Notes: generated by a model from the sequence alone, not told the origin. A DNA stretch of 64,000 bases from Mortierella sp. BCC40632 (GCA_011634665.1 WAEK01000013.1:294501-358500), one strand, 5' to 3'; numbered from the stretch's first letter, positions 1 through 12,550 are shown. A program made the numbers and translations.

Positions 1-1081
1 AGGAGACTGAGGTTCGTCGCCGTCTGAAACGACCTCTTCATGTACCACCGATTGAATCAGGGATGTGATAAAATACACATTATACAAGCATCAAAAGGAT
101 CAGATATCGTAGTTTGGTTTTGTTCCGAGTACGCTGTCTTGATGCGACAAGTAATAAACACTGAATCTGTTTTGTGCAAATAGTGCAACTGCTGGATACA
201 GACGCGAGGGAGAGATCAAGCAACAGCCGAAGGCTATTTTTCTTAGTAAATGTCGGCTTGGGTCCTTTGTAGAGCCAAAGACACGGTGTTCCGAAAACAC
301 AGATGCCAAGTCGATCCAAAAGATGCCTTGGAGCAGAATAGAAAGAGAGAGAGAGAGAGAGAGAGCAAAAAAAAAAAAAAGCAAGCAAGCAAGCAAACTC
401 TTTGCGCGCTGTTCGACTGACAGAATCCCAATAGTCGCTCTATTGTGCCATTTGATCCCAGTCGTCCCTACTGGATCCCAGGGCGATGAATAACTCCACC
501 TCGGAAACAACTATAAAGGGTACATATCTGTGGGTCCTGCTTTACTCCCCATTGTGAGTAAATCGATGAATCGCTATGGAGAATAAGCAACTTGGATGAG
601 TCCTGTTGGATATTGGAGCGTCACTCTGAAAAGACTGGAAGCCCCGATTCAAGTTGTGCTGTGAGATGTTCTAGACTTTTCACAAAGTAGTAGGGTTCGA
701 AATATTCCTTAGGATCTAGTCTGTCATTTGCCAACTCGGAATGAAAACGAATTCCCATTAGTCATTTCTTATGATGTAGGTAAAGAAATATAATAAAAAA
801 GGGGGGACGTTGTCCAATTGCCGGAGGTTATTCCCCATGGGAGCCCATGACAGAGAGTCCTGGATGTTTTTTGAATGAATGTGCTGAAAAAGTCAAGAGG
901 GAAGAGAGTCATCACAAATATTTTGCCCGAGATCGTTGAACACGGAGGAGTGAGAGAGAGAGAAATTAAGCTTCTGGCCAAAAAGAGAAGGTGCCTAAAA
1001 GGGTAATTTCCAAAGATGGAATCCAGAACTCAAAAAAAAAAAAAAAAAAAAACTCGACTCTGCCCCGTCACCCAAAACGAA

Positions 1082-1332
1082 ATGGCGTCGCTCAATGGAT
1101 CGACATTTGAACAACGTGGGCTCGCAGGACAAATATTGGCTTGTGACAGTCGAGCGTTCATCGCCACGTTGGCTTTTAACCTTTCGATGTTGGCTCTTCC
1201 TATCAAATCGAGGCAGAATCAAGTAAGCGTTGGATTGTTCGCCGACTAATAGAGAACGCGAGCTGGGTTTAGACCGTCGTGAGACAAATTCGTTTTACCT
1301 TCCTGGTGAAGTGTTGTTGTAATAGCAATTGA
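1082..1332 (+). CDS. Possible small two-exon gene, unknown function
   Basis: An ATG at 1082 opens 47 codons that end exactly at a GTAAGC donor. A TTTAG acceptor 50 bases further on would continue in frame for 19 codons to TGA, giving exons 1082-1222 and 1273-1332 and a protein of 66 residues. The predicted protein has a short hydrophobic stretch and no family I recognise. The only support is frame agreement across one possible intron, so this could easily be chance. Confidence 0.2.
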
Positions 1333-3945
1333 AACTAGTACGAGGGGAACACTTCTTTTGGATAGTTGTTATTTGGGTCTGCCTGAGCACACAATGACCC
1401 GGAGCTACCATCTGTTGGATTATGACTGAACGCCTTCTTTGCCTTGGGATCTTTGGCAGAGACTCTCACTAGAGGAGAGTTCACGGGGCACGTGCACCTT
1501 TCAGCGTTTACATTAGACCTTGCTTCCTGCCCTGCAGGGAGAAAAGAATAAAATATCTATCGTCCCTGGACCAAGTATCTAGTTATGTCTTTTTCTCATC
1601 AACTTCTGACTCCTGTCAACTTACTCCATGTTATTCTTGTTGATGTGCTACCTCCAGGGAAGTACTTGGTGCAACACGTGCCTCTATGTCAGAATCCAAG
1701 CTAGACGGCGACCATCACTGCCTATTCCGATATCTAGTTGAATACGAATAAACTCCCGTGGGAGAGGGGGAGAGTATTCGAATCATACTACAAGGGAGTC
1801 TTGCAGCGCGGAAAAGCGCCATGATGCACCAACTTTTTTATAGGTATAAAAAAAAAAAAAAAAAAAAAACATTGTAAAGCTGTTTAGGGTCGTTGGTCAA
1901 AGGTATGCCTCAGACTAACGACCCTGGACAGAGACAAACACTGGTATAGAGAGAGCGTGTGTGGCATGGAGGGAGGGGTGTATGTGTGTGTGTGTTGGAA
2001 AGGAGCCTGGCAAGGAGTGGAAAGGAAAAGGAGAGAACAAAGGGGAAGAAAACCAACACAGTCCATGAGCTGCAGGTCTTCCGTTGAAGTCCAACAGTCA
2101 GATGGAAAATAACAGAATGGGGAGGGGTGAAGGAGTGGAAAACCTTCACCCAAAAGGCCCGCGTGCAGGGAATCCACACGTAGAAGAGAATGAGGGAAAG
2201 GGAAGCGAAGACTCCAAGCCTGGTTACAGAAGTATGGCAGCGGTGAACCCCCCGCTAAACAGCTGCCTCTAGAAAAGAGCAGAACGAAGAAAAAAGAGAG
2301 AGACTATCCCAATGTAGCACGCACTTCTGGACTTACCCTGGCGAGGAACCATAGCTGACGGTTCCAGTCTAGCTGGCCTTAGTACTAACACTTTTGCTTC
2401 TCGTGTGCACCTGGCCTATTGAAGATCAAAAGTCGCCGCGGTAATGGAGAGGCAGGACATGCGAGGGGGGGAAGAAAAAGGTGCGACTCTTATTAGGAGA
2501 CCTCCGCATCCCTCTAAAGACTTGGCGCTGCCTCGAGATGGAATGCCTATCCAGGAAACCCACTGTAGCCTCCCAATGCCCACTCACACCCTCTCTCCGC
2601 CGACGACTCTTCCCACACCAACCTCACTTCCTAAGACTTTTTCCATGACTCGAACCACCGCAGCACTCTCTTGGCTAGGACACCCCTTCAAGGCTGAGAG
2701 AACAGCAGATGGCCAGCAGAGAGCGTGAACGGAATGTCACAGGGAAAAGACCAAGATGAAGCGGGTTTAAAGAGAGGTCGGGATAGGGTGGAGGTGGAGG
2801 AAGGAAAAGGGTGTGTTGGAGGGTGTTGGCGAATCAATTGGCGGAAAGAGCGGTGAGAGAGTCGTAGTGAAGCATGCATTATTGTTGTTGTTGTTGTTAT
2901 CGGAGGTAGTGGAGAGTGTGAAGGAGGTGGAGGGGGAGGCATGGGCAAGAAAGGCAAGGAAAAGAAGGGTGTGGATGAAAAAAAGGTAATGAAAAGGCGG
3001 AGGGAAAAAAACGGACAAGAATGTCCTTTGACCGTTCAGACAAACAAACAAACAAGCAAACGAACAAGCAAACAACCAGACGAGCAGCCAGGCAAGAATA
3101 AAAACAATGGACAACTTACCAAACGGTGGCCGACTCAGCGTTGGTCACTCAGCTGAGAGTAGAGTCCTCACCGCTCTCGAGGGGTCGCTTGGGGACGAGG
3201 ACTGTGCTGCCGGGATAGGAGACTGTTGCTCCAAAGCGTACCGCCGGGTCAGCTCACGGGAACGATGAGCATATTCCTGGTCCAGTTGGTCGCGTGATGA
3301 CGGGTGTGGAGAACCCCGAGGACGACACGGCCAGGCTCGGGGACTAGGATGGGAAGAACCCACTATCCTGGAAGAGGTGGGAGCTGACTCGGCCGAGAAG
3401 AGCGGCACGGTCAGCAGAAGAGGCTTGATCGGGGACAAAAACGATCGAGGCCCAGTTTGTCTTGTTGGTTACGCGTACACCAACGTTAATTGAAGTGTAA
3501 AAAAATCAAAAAAAGACTGCGCCATATATCGATATCTCTGTATATCTGGGACAGAAGGTGGCTTATGGTGGGTATTCCTTTTGCCGACAGTCAAGACGTT
3601 CTGAGCTTGGGCAATGGGTCCAAGATCAGAGAGCCGGATAGAAAAGCATACGTGTACTCATCATCCGATTGGCTGGGAAAACGATTGTCCATCTCTACCT
3701 CTTCGGCGTCTGGGCAGAGTCCCATCAGCTCAACGTCCTGTTTTACTGGCTCATACGAAGGTCCATGCCATGTCAACTTTACTCATCACTCTTCTTACAC
3801 CTTCTCTCCTTGGTAGGATATTCGTCCTTCGAAGGCTTTCTCCTGCGCAAGGTCTCTTCCCCAGATCAAGCCAGATACCAGATACTGGTTTCTTTCTTTC
3901 TTTTTTTGACTTGATCTAGGAGCCAAAAGCCGATGGCTGACCCTT

Positions 3946-3953
3946 TATAAAAA
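3946..3953 (+). promoter_or_regulatory. TATA box of the alcohol dehydrogenase gene
   Basis: TATAAAAA lies about 140 bases before the start codon at 4093. It is followed by a pyrimidine-rich leader, the arrangement seen at other well-supported genes in this window. Confidence 0.6.
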
Positions 3954-4092
3954 GTCCCCACTCGCGTCGCTCATCCAAACCTCAGTTCACTCTTCCCATT
4001 CTCTCTCAACAATCAATCCTACCAACCCTTCCACTTCTACACTCTACCCTCAACCTTTCGATCTCTATCCTCTTCCCTTTTCCACTGCAAAA

Positions 4093-5286
4093 ATGACTGT
4101 CTCTGCCGATTCTTTCCAAGATAACTCGGTTTCCTTCACTGGTTGGGCTTCAACTGGCACCATCGACCTCAAGAAATGGAGCTACCATCCTCGTCCATTG
4201 GGCGAAGAAGACATTGAGATCGAGATCTCTCACTGTGGTATCTGCGGTTCCGATATCCACACCATCACCTCTGGATGGGGTGAGTTGACCAACGGCCCTT
4301 GCATTGCTGGACACGAAGTTATTGGCAAGGTCGTGAACAAGGGAAACAAGACCGCTCACGAAATTGGTGATATCGTTGGAGTCGGTGGTCTGATCGGATC
4401 CTGTGGCAATTGCAAGGAATGCAAGAACGGTTTCGAGCAACTCTGCCCCGAGAAAACTTTTATCTTTGGAGATTCTTTCAAGGATGATCGTGGCGGCCAG
4501 ACTTATGGCGGATTTGCTGATCGACTTCGTGTTCTTGGCAAGCATGCTTTCAAGCTTCCCGAGGGACTCCGGGGGGCCGATGCTGCTCCTCTGCTCTGTG
4601 CCGGTATCACTATGTTTACCCCACTCAGGAATCATGGTGCTGGACCTGGCAAGTCGGTCGGTGTGATTGGCATCGGAGGACTGGGCCATATGGGAGTCCA
4701 GTTTGCGAGAGCCATGCAGTGCGATGAGGTTGTTGCCATCTCGTCCAGTAACAGCAAACGTGAGGAGGCGTTCAAGCTCGGAGCCACAAAGTTTGTCAAG
4801 TAAGTTTTTCCTTTTACCTCTTTGAGTATCTCCTCCCTTGACAGAGTTCCAAGTCCACATTGAGTCTAACCTGTCTATATCTCTACTATCTTTAAATCGC
4901 TATTTTCTTTCAACAGCTCCAGCAATCCAGAGGAGATGAAGGCAGCTAAGCATTCAATGGATATTATTCTTTGCTCATCCATTGACAAGGATGCCAATTG
5001 GGGTGAGCTTTTGGATCTTGTTGCCAACCATGGAAAGATGGTCCTTTTGGCTCTTCCAGAGGCACCTTTGATTATTCCAGGCAGTTCCTTTATTGCTCGA
5101 CATGTTTCAATGGTTGGATCCATGATCGGAGGCATTGAAATGACCAAAGAGATGCTTGCTTTTGCGGCAAAGCACAATGTTCGTCCATGGGTTGAGGAGA
5201 TGCCTATGAGCGATGCTACCGCAGCCGCCAAGCACGCAAAGGATGGTCGCCCCCGATTCCGTGTCGTGATGGATGCATCCAAGTAA
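4093..5286 (+). CDS. Zinc alcohol dehydrogenase, ADH6/ADH7 (cinnamyl-alcohol dehydrogenase) type
   Basis: Two exons, 4093-4799 and 4917-5286, joined across a GTAAGT...CAACAG intron, give 358 residues, the usual length for this medium-chain dehydrogenase family. Expected catalytic zinc ligands are visible: Cys48 in CGICGSD, the GHE pair at 73-75 and Cys169. Cys104, 107, 110 and 118 form the structural zinc lobe. The Rossmann loop GIGGLG is at 193-198. A Ser-rich segment after the second strand (ISSSNSK) fits NADP(H) preference, as in yeast Adh6/Adh7. The family reduces medium-chain and aromatic aldehydes to alcohols in the cytosol; the actual substrate cannot be read from sequence. The start is the first ATG after a TATA box and CT-rich leader. 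The next gene is 2 kb away and shows no functional link. Confidence 0.93.
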
Positions 5287-5577
5287 GCCTGGAAGCAAGA
5301 AGAAGAAAAGGGGTCTGGATACAAGAGCTGAAAAGATAGGTCCCGCAATAATAATAATAATAAAATCAACATGTCTCCCTTTTTTTTGAGCTGGCTTTAT
5401 CTGTTAGTTATGCTCTGATCCGCTCCACGAGCAGTTCTACGTGGCAAGCTTAAACCTCATTGCCTTTGGAACTCTAACAAACAAACAAACAAAAAATTCT
5501 TTTCGAGAGATACTCAGAAACTAAACTCGTAGAGGGATACTTGCTCATGGAAGACAAAGAATCTCCTCTCTCAACCT

Positions 5578-5612
<35 letters not shown>

Positions 5613-7068
5613 CCAACCCCCCCCGCGTCCCCTTGAGAACTTAGCCAGGTGAGTAAAAGGGGGTGACATTCCTTACCTCTCCTCCACTGACAATCTCGTG
5701 GTCAACCCACCTCCTTTCTAGGATCTATTGGTCTTTTGAAGTATGATGAAGTGTCCTCTGCTTTCGGGGAGGGGTGTTGCCAAGCATTACACCATTCTAG
5801 ACCGTGGGGTCAGCTGGAGACGATCGACCGCGAATAGTAAAAAATAAATCGCTATCGCTGAATATCCCCAATATGGAGCTCTTGGTAAACCAGGTGGATA
5901 CAAATAGAACGAATAGGCTCCGATTGAGCCCCCAAGCGTTTAGTCTCTCCTCATCTCTCATCAGGGTGGTCTAGAGGTCTTAGAGATCTCTTCTTGATCT
6001 TGACCTTTTCGTGCGATATATGGCAATTGGCTTCCCGTAGAGTAACCATGGCGCCAGTACAGCTTGAGGATTGTCTCGACATTGAAGAGCATCAGAACCG
6101 GAGGAAGAGAATCCAAACACCGCACGGGCGAAGGAAAGAAAGAAGGGGAGGGGGAAGGGGCCTTGTGAGGAGACACGGAGGCGGGTGACATGACCGGAGA
6201 CAGAAGAGAGGCGACAAGGTGGGCCGGCCATGGCAGCTTTTGCTGTTGTTGCTGCTGATGCACCCGCGAGAATAGATCCACCACCGCCGATGCCCGGTTC
6301 ACGACCGGCGCATTGGCGGTGGTGAAAGTAGAGGAGGAGGAACCGCCCAAAGTGCTGCTAGTGGTGGTAGTGGTGGTGAACGAAGAAGAAGAGGAGGAGA
6401 AGGAGGGGACATGGTTGGTATCTCTCCTCTATCTATGTATGTGTGTGTCGGTGTGGATGCGAGTGGCAGGGGAGGTGGAAGGGAGGAAGGCAAAGAGGAG
6501 AAAGAAGCTTTTCACAAAGTCAAACTTATTGTCACAGCCACTTTTGTTCAATTTGGTGGCGTCCCTCTGTGTCTGACAATCACGAAACATTCCTCCACAG
6601 AGACAATCACCAGACACTTTCATCCCCTTCCTCTGACAGTGCAGCCTGAAAGTGCACAGCATAGCAAAAAGGAGGGAGGTGGCTGTGTGTGCGCGTGAGT
6701 AGGTGCAGATACACTACCCGCCAATAGCATTGATCCTATGTGTGCTCAATCCACGTCAATACTCGGAGAAATCGTCTAGCCACTAGCACACGCTTATCTT
6801 ACTGGACAGGATGAGTCTTGCCAAACAAAAAAAAAAAAGACTGGCTGCGCTCCTTAGGTCTCTTCAACGTAGGGATCCTCATACGCTCTATTCTTCAAAA
6901 AGCCCATTCGCTTGGATTGCTGAAACTCCAAGACCTTGGGAGACCAGTATCAAAGAACTTTCTCCTACTAACCTGGTACCCTACCTTTTTCCTTTGTTGA
7001 AAGTGCAGAGCTAATTTCGCACTGCCTGAAGTGTGTGGTATACCTAAGCACCTAAGCTTTTTGTTTTT

Positions 7069-7103
<35 letters not shown>

Positions 7104-7404
7104 CTGAGATCGGGCCATGCGAGTCAAACCTTGTCGAGTCGAGTTCTAATTGACATCTCGATAATTTCGACAAATTTTGGGAATCATTACTTACGACAGT
7201 ATTTAAAAAGATGGGTTTCGCAGCAGCGATTAGGGCTGTAGATCGTCCAACATCGCTTCCACTATTTTAGCACGATTCAGTATCGATAGACCATCCAAGG
7301 CGCATTAGCCGAGAAGTGTAAAAAGACGAGCGTTTAACTTTTGGAGATCAAGTGGTTGTACTCAACATCTTTATTTTTTATTATTATTTTGGATGGAGAG
7401 GTGT
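5287..7404. other. Intergenic stretch with two long T tracts
   Basis: No confident gene. There is an uninterrupted run of 32 T at 5581-5612 and one of 33 T at 7071-7103. On the minus strand about 5961-6411 is open and would encode a Ser/Thr/Pro-rich segment with a short Gln run, but it has no ATG at its head and no recognisable domain, so it is not called. Confidence 0.5.
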
Positions 7405-8331
7405 TTAAGCAGACTCCTGGGACTTGATGATGTCAGAGTCACCAGCGTCAGTGATGGAGAGGACACCAACACTAGAAAAGAGAAAAAGAAATTTTGAAGA
7501 GTATGAGTCGGATTGAACCTCTTTTTTTATGATAGTCCATTTGCATTTGGACTCCTCACAGCAGTTGCGAGAAAGAACAAAGACTTACCGGAAGTACTTT
7601 CCGCAGGCAGTGCCGAGCTCGACGTTGGTACCAGCATAGTGGTGGACGCCAGTCTTGGACAACATGGCGTAGTACTCGATCTCCGACTTGCGAAGAGGAG
7701 GGCAGTTACCAGAGATGATGATCAACTTGGCTGTTGAATCAATCCAAAAAAGTCAACCAACCCCATCATAAGCAGATCGAGGAAAAACGAGACGCCATTG
7801 AAGCCGAAAGAGACACCAAGTCGAGAGGGGAGATGTCCAGCATCACGACGACAGGAGAGCACAGGACATAACAAGAGGAGAATGGATTGTAGAGGCGGGT
7901 GTTGTGAGCAAGATGGTCTTTGGGACGTTCTCAGCCCTTTCGAGCTCCGGTCTCCAAAGAAAATTGCCAGCTTGTCAGGACTCAAGGTTGGCTGATTATG
8001 GCCACCCTCAAGGAACGATGGCGACGCAAAAAATAGTAGAATCCGTTGGTAGGCCAAGCCTACCACCCTTTTCCTCCAAATTGAGCGTCCCCATGTGTCG
8101 GTGTCCTGACAAGCTTGCTATAACTTGTGTTGGAGAAATTTGGAGGTCTGCTCATAGTATTGACAAGAAAATCTTAAAAAAAATAATGAAATAAGACTTA
8201 CACTTTCCCTGACGGAGAGTCTTGAGGGTGGACTTGTAACCGAGCTGGTACTTGCCAGACTTCATGACAAGAGCCAAGCGGGAGTTGATACCCTCACCGG
8301 CCTTAACCTTCTTCTTGTTGATGGGAGCCAT
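7405..8331 (-). CDS. RPL30: 60S ribosomal protein eL30
   Basis: Three minus-strand exons, 8331-8202, 7730-7589 and 7471-7405, give a 112-residue protein. It follows yeast and animal eL30 almost throughout: the N-terminal MAPINKKK, then [19 protein letters not shown], then [20 protein letters not shown], then the [20 protein letters not shown] core and acidic C-terminus. eL30 is a small L7Ae-fold protein of the large ribosomal subunit. Splice sites are clean (GTAAGT donors; CAACAG and TTCTAG acceptors) and phases agree. The first intron is long (471 bases). In budding yeast Rpl30 binds its own pre-mRNA and blocks splicing; whether that happens here is not shown. The gene is divergent from the CCCH gene starting 376 bases away. 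Confidence 0.97.
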
Positions 8332-8707
8332 TGCTTAAGTGTCTAAAGATCCAGATTGGCGATACATTATGATGAGAAGATGGGGAATGGAGAGAGGAGA
8401 CCTCCATGGTTAATGATCTGTTACTGATCAACATGAACTCTGATGAATCCTTGCCAATGCCTGTCCCTGGAATGAAGTGATCTCGATCCTGTTGTCCATA
8501 CCAAATCTGTGGAAATGAGTCAAAGAGGAGGATCCAGTGCCATCACAACAAAGCATCCTTTTATCGAGAGAAAAAAATTTCTCCAACCCCTTAATTTGGA
8601 CACGCTTCAAGCCACCGTCGCCGCAGTCTGACTGGACTCTGACTCTGAGGTCTATTTCAGAGAGAAGGATGGGGATCCTTTCTCCTGACTTCATTACAAC
8701 CATTGCC
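8332..8707. promoter_or_regulatory. Shared 376-bp divergent promoter, RPL30 / CCCH protein
   Basis: This interval separates the start codons of eL30 (minus, 8331) and the CCCH zinc-finger gene (plus, 8708), so it must hold both promoters and both 5' leaders. No clear TATA box was seen on either side. Confidence 0.6.
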
Positions 8708-11162
8708 ATGTCTGACAAGGAACTACTCGCCCAGATTGCACAAGTTGCAGGTACGCAAAAGCCCTTTTTTTTCCCACTTTGCTCCATCTCTTTCTTTTTT
8801 GGTATACGAGCGACAAGATTGACATCCTCTCTTTTCTTTGTCAGGCGCCATCAATAAGCACCTTAATGCGACACCTCAAGGATCCCGTAGAAATACCTAT
8901 ACGCCTCCGCAGATGTTCGGAGGTCAGGACTATAGGCAAGGATTCACTCCACCCACTGCTAATAGAGTCATCAACAGACAGCTCACTCTGAACAATACCC
9001 CAAGCAGAGCTACGACTCATCCTACCTCCATGAGCTTCAACAGAAAGTTGGAGAACACTTCTGCTACTGCACTTCCAGTAGTGGCACCTTCAGCCACTTT
9101 TCACCGTAAACTGACTCTCAGTAACCCCTCCAGCCCTGCAGCCTCTCCAGCCCTGCCACCCTCCCCTCGCCCAACCGTCGTACCAAACGCCAATCCGAAT
9201 CCACCTTCTCGCCACCTCAGCTTAGTGAACAAAAGTCTGGGAGCCAACGGGAACAGCACAGGATCAAATTCGTCTTCCTCACTCTCGACTCCTGCCTCCT
9301 CTTGTTCATCCGCCGCATCTTCCAGAACAAACTCTCCTGCACCATCCCCAGCCTCAGCAACAACAACCCCAGGACAGTGGATTCAGTCCAAAGGCAAGAA
9401 CATGTCTTTGATGAACCCAGAAACATTTAAAAAGACAATGGTGGCTAAACAAAAGTCAATCAAGTCTTCGAAAGAAGCCAAACTTAAGCATCGACAGGAA
9501 CATGCGAAACGGATGAGCGATTTACGAAAGGGTATTGTTACGGTGGGCGGTCAACAATACACCAAGAGTGCAGATGGTCGAAAACTTGAGAAGCGGTCCT
9601 CGACTGCAGGTGATATTGTGATCAACGGCATTGCATTTGAAATGGACCCAAGAGGCAACAAACTTGTTCGAAAGGCTAGCACCACCCCCACCAGTGACCC
9701 AGCAAACGCCTCTGGAGTGACCACAAAGACAACAACGCCGATCATGACCAATTCAAGAAACCTGGGAGTCACACCAAAGCAATTCTCGTTGGATGGTGTG
9801 GTCTACGTACGAACCACTAGTGGAAACCTTGTTCGAGCCAACTTGGTTAAGAATCAGATTTTGAAGAAACGGTAGGGAGCCCCAGTTTGACTTTTTTTTT
9901 TCTTTTTCCTCTTCCCCTTCGTTCTCTCATGGCCACACCACCTATTCGTCTGGAACATCCCTATACTGACGCTTTATTTCAATGGTTTTAGTGCTTCACA
10001 ACAAGAAAAGGTACATCGGCTCAAGAAGAGAAAGACTGCCGCGATACAGCGCCCCTTCTGCAAGTACTTCACTCGATTCGGTAAGTCTCGAATGATCAAG
10101 GCTTAAAACGACCATCTCTTCCTTCCCCGACTGTAAAGGACACTCATGCAGTGACTGTCATTCTTTTTTGCGTCCAATGACGCCTCCTATCGTGCCACGA
10201 CTTTTTTTTTTTTTTCCCTATCTTCTTCGTTGGTATCATTTGCTGTTTGATGTTACAATATTCTAGGTCAATGCTCCAAAGGCTCGATGTGTCCATTTGT
10301 CCATTCCAGGACCCACCTTGCGATCTGCAAAAAGTTTCTTCGGGGTATCTGCCCTAATTCTGCAAGCACCTGTAGGCTATCCCATACGCCGTCACCTCAC
10401 ACAGTCCCTGTCTGTTCACATTTCCAGCGCGCGGCCTGTACAAAGGACAACTGTGTGTATCCTCATATCAAGGTGAACCCACAGGCGCCCATTTGCAGGC
10501 CGTTTGCGACGGAAGGTTGGTGTGAATCAGGTAATACTTGTAAGGATCGGCATGTGTGGATCTGTCCTGACTTTGGGACAGCGGAAGGTTGCAAGAGAAA
10601 GTGTGGACTCGCTCATGTGGCGAATGGTGGTATCAAGAAAAAGAGGACAGCGGAGGAAATGGAAAAAGAGCGGCAGACAAAGGGTTTAGGGGGTCCTGGA
10701 AGGGTTATGATAGAAACTGGAGAAGAGAGAGGATCAAAGAGGATGCGTTTGAACCTAGGCGAATCGGTGTCTGGTAACATCAACAACAGCAGGCAACATC
10801 CTGAGGTTGATTCCAACTCTGACGAAGCAGAGGATGAGAGACGGTCAGCCAAGCAAGCAATGTTCGATGAAAACTTTATACCTTTTGATTTGGACAGCGA
10901 AGACGAACCAGAAGAAAACGATGTCATTTTGAGTCAAGAAGACCTCCAAGAGGACGGAGATGAACAAGAGAGCTCTGAAGAGGAAGAGGAAGAAGAAGAA
11001 TCTGGAGATGCAGAAGAGGATGAGATCGACGAAGATTTTAGCAGTGAAGAGCTCGAGAGTGATGACAGCGAAGTTCAAGATAGTCTAGATGAGGACAATG
11101 GGACTGATGAAGACATGGACGATGGTATCGAAAATGCTATCCAGCTGGAGACTGAGGACTGA
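8708..11162 (+). CDS. Five-finger CCCH zinc-finger protein, ZC3H3-like
   Basis: Four exons (8708-8750, 8845-9871, 9992-10080, 10267-11162) give 684 residues. Residues 1 to about 355 are Ser/Pro/Thr-rich and mostly disordered, with scattered basic patches. Then come five consecutive CCCH fingers between about 378 and 515; the first reads C-x8-C-x5-C-x3-H, and the others have C-x7/8-C-x3/6-C-x3-H spacing. The C-terminal 130 residues are strongly acidic (Glu/Asp/Ser). A tandem array of five fingers after a long disordered region is the layout of animal ZC3H3 (Smicl), linked to mRNA 3'-end processing and export. The assignment to that family is by architecture and may be wrong at ortholog level. 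The first exon is only 43 bases; its ATG is chosen because the frame enters exon 2 correctly through a GTACGC donor. Confidence 0.8.
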
Positions 11163-11166
11163 GAAG

Positions 11167-11168
11167 GG

Positions 11169-11211
<43 letters not shown>

Positions 11212-11245
11212 GAAAAAAAAGAAAAAGAAAAAGAAAAGAAAAAAG

Positions 11246-11287
<42 letters not shown>

Positions 11288-11328
11288 AAAAAAAAAAGAA
11301 AGAAAGAAAGAAAAAAAAAGAAAAAAAA
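11167..11328. repeat. Homopurine A/G tract after the CCCH gene
   Basis: About 160 bases of almost pure A with interspersed G begin five bases after the stop codon. They include long A-runs and GAAA repeats. The tract lies in the 3' untranslated region on the coding strand. Confidence 0.95.
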
Positions 11329-11683
11329 AACTTCTGTAAAAACAATAGTAAGTCCCATAAGAACCAGTAACCAAAATTGGGTACGACCACGATCCTTTAT
11401 CCGTTTTTATTACCAGGCTTTCGTAATCTAAGGATGGAACGGAGATCCCTTTGGGACTTTTTGACAGTCTTCTGGTATCCACGGGTCCAACGATCGTTTT
11501 GAGGCATCTTATCCCGAGATCTAGATCGCACCCTTGTTTTTTTTTTTTTTTTGAGGGGAGAAAAAAAAGGGTATCCAGAGTTGTGTGTCATCGCCAGAAA
11601 GCGATTATGCGTCAGCTTGGCCACTTTCTATATCCTCAAAAGGCGGAGAGTGAGTGTGGACGTGTGAATGCATTACTCGTGTA

Positions 11684-11688
<5 letters not shown>

Positions 11689-11718
<30 letters not shown>
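11689..11718. repeat. (GT)n microsatellite
   Basis: About 15 perfect GT units, followed by degenerate TATG/TTTG units. Confidence 0.95.
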
Positions 11719-11722
<4 letters not shown>

Positions 11723-12233
11723 TTGTGTATGTGTATGCATGTGGACAATGTGCGTGAGAATGATTAAAAGTGGAGAAAAGCATAGAGACTAACAGAAAAG
11801 GGCCCAGAGAGAAAGAACAACGCACGAACCACAAGCGCGCTTCTGCACTCTGATTGGGTTATTTTACCCGCGCACGTCTTTTGCCACAAAAAAAAAAAAA
11901 AAAAAAGAGTGCGTCTCCGCATAGGACACGGACGCAGACACACACACAAAAAAAAAAAATGCCAGAAAGGGATGTGACCATAGGCCCGAATCGGTATCGG
12001 GGTCTGCCATCCGTGTCCGTGCAAACAGACTTTGAGTTTCATGGGTCCATGTTTCTCTATCCTGACGTATAGAGACTCTCTCTCTCTCTCTTGTCTCGAG
12101 CTGAGGGCCCTGGCCACCAAGGAGGCAAGCCATGGATAAAGAAGAAGGAAGTGAATGGGAAAGTTAGGGGAGAAGAGAGGGGGGAAAAAAGGAGGAAAGG
12201 GAGAGAGAGGTTTGAGGAGAGCAGGGAAGAGAC

Positions 12234-12240
<7 letters not shown>

Positions 12241-12301
<61 letters not shown>
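12241..12301. repeat. (GA)30 microsatellite
   Basis: About 60 bases of perfect GA dinucleotide, preceded by imperfect purine-rich sequence from about 12160. Confidence 0.95.
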
Positions 12302-12305
<4 letters not shown>

Positions 12306-12548
12306 GACAGTCGCTCCAACGGCGCAATTGACATTTTGCAGCTTACTACTTCATCGTTTCATGCACTCTCTATTTCTCTCACTCTCACTCTCACTCTCTC
12401 CACAGTACCCTGCTCCACCCCTTTCCACGTCTTCTCGAAGCTCGCTCGCCACCGCCCACCACACGCTACTGCATTCTATTATTTCCTCTGCTCCCAATAC
12501 CTCCTAGGCGCTCATTGCTTCAATTGAAAGCCTATGGATTCTTCTCTC

Positions 12549-12550
<2 letters not shown>

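Larger units (their letters stand above)
1..4092. other. Gene-poor left flank
   Basis: No gene can be supported with confidence in the first 4 kb. The region holds a (GA)n run near 344-365, A-runs near 1031-1051 and 1850-1869, a (GTT)n run near 2883-2897, and CT-rich sequence leading into the dehydrogenase gene. Two stretches look weakly coding. One is a two-exon candidate at 1082-1332, listed separately. The other is a minus-strand stretch at about 3145-3490 that is open in more than one frame, so no single reading can be chosen. Confidence 0.5.

Noticed and set aside
2640..2720. tRNA-like B-box on the minus strand (GGTTCGAGTC)
   Set aside because: No correctly spaced A-box and no cloverleaf could be drawn around it.
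3145..3490. Minus-strand coding-like stretch
   Set aside because: More than one frame is open and each looks partly protein-like. No start, splice border or family fixes a reading.
4150..4860. 236-codon open frame antisense to the alcohol dehydrogenase
   Set aside because: Shadow of the sense gene. The sense strand has full family similarity and correct splicing.
5961..6411. Minus-strand Ser/Thr-rich frame with a Gln run
   Set aside because: It has low-complexity composition and no ATG at its head or supporting domain.
7731..8201. Possible snoRNA in the long eL30 intron
   Set aside because: Ribosomal-protein introns often host snoRNAs, but no convincing paired C and D boxes were seen.
11089..11482. 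Poly-Lys and poly-Phe open frames around 11.2 kb
   Set aside because: They are products of the homopurine tract on either strand.
11397..11624. Minus-strand 75-codon basic frame ending near the CCCH gene
   Set aside because: Part of it translates an A-run into poly-Lys. The C-terminal half looks plausible, but no complete gene or family could be defined.
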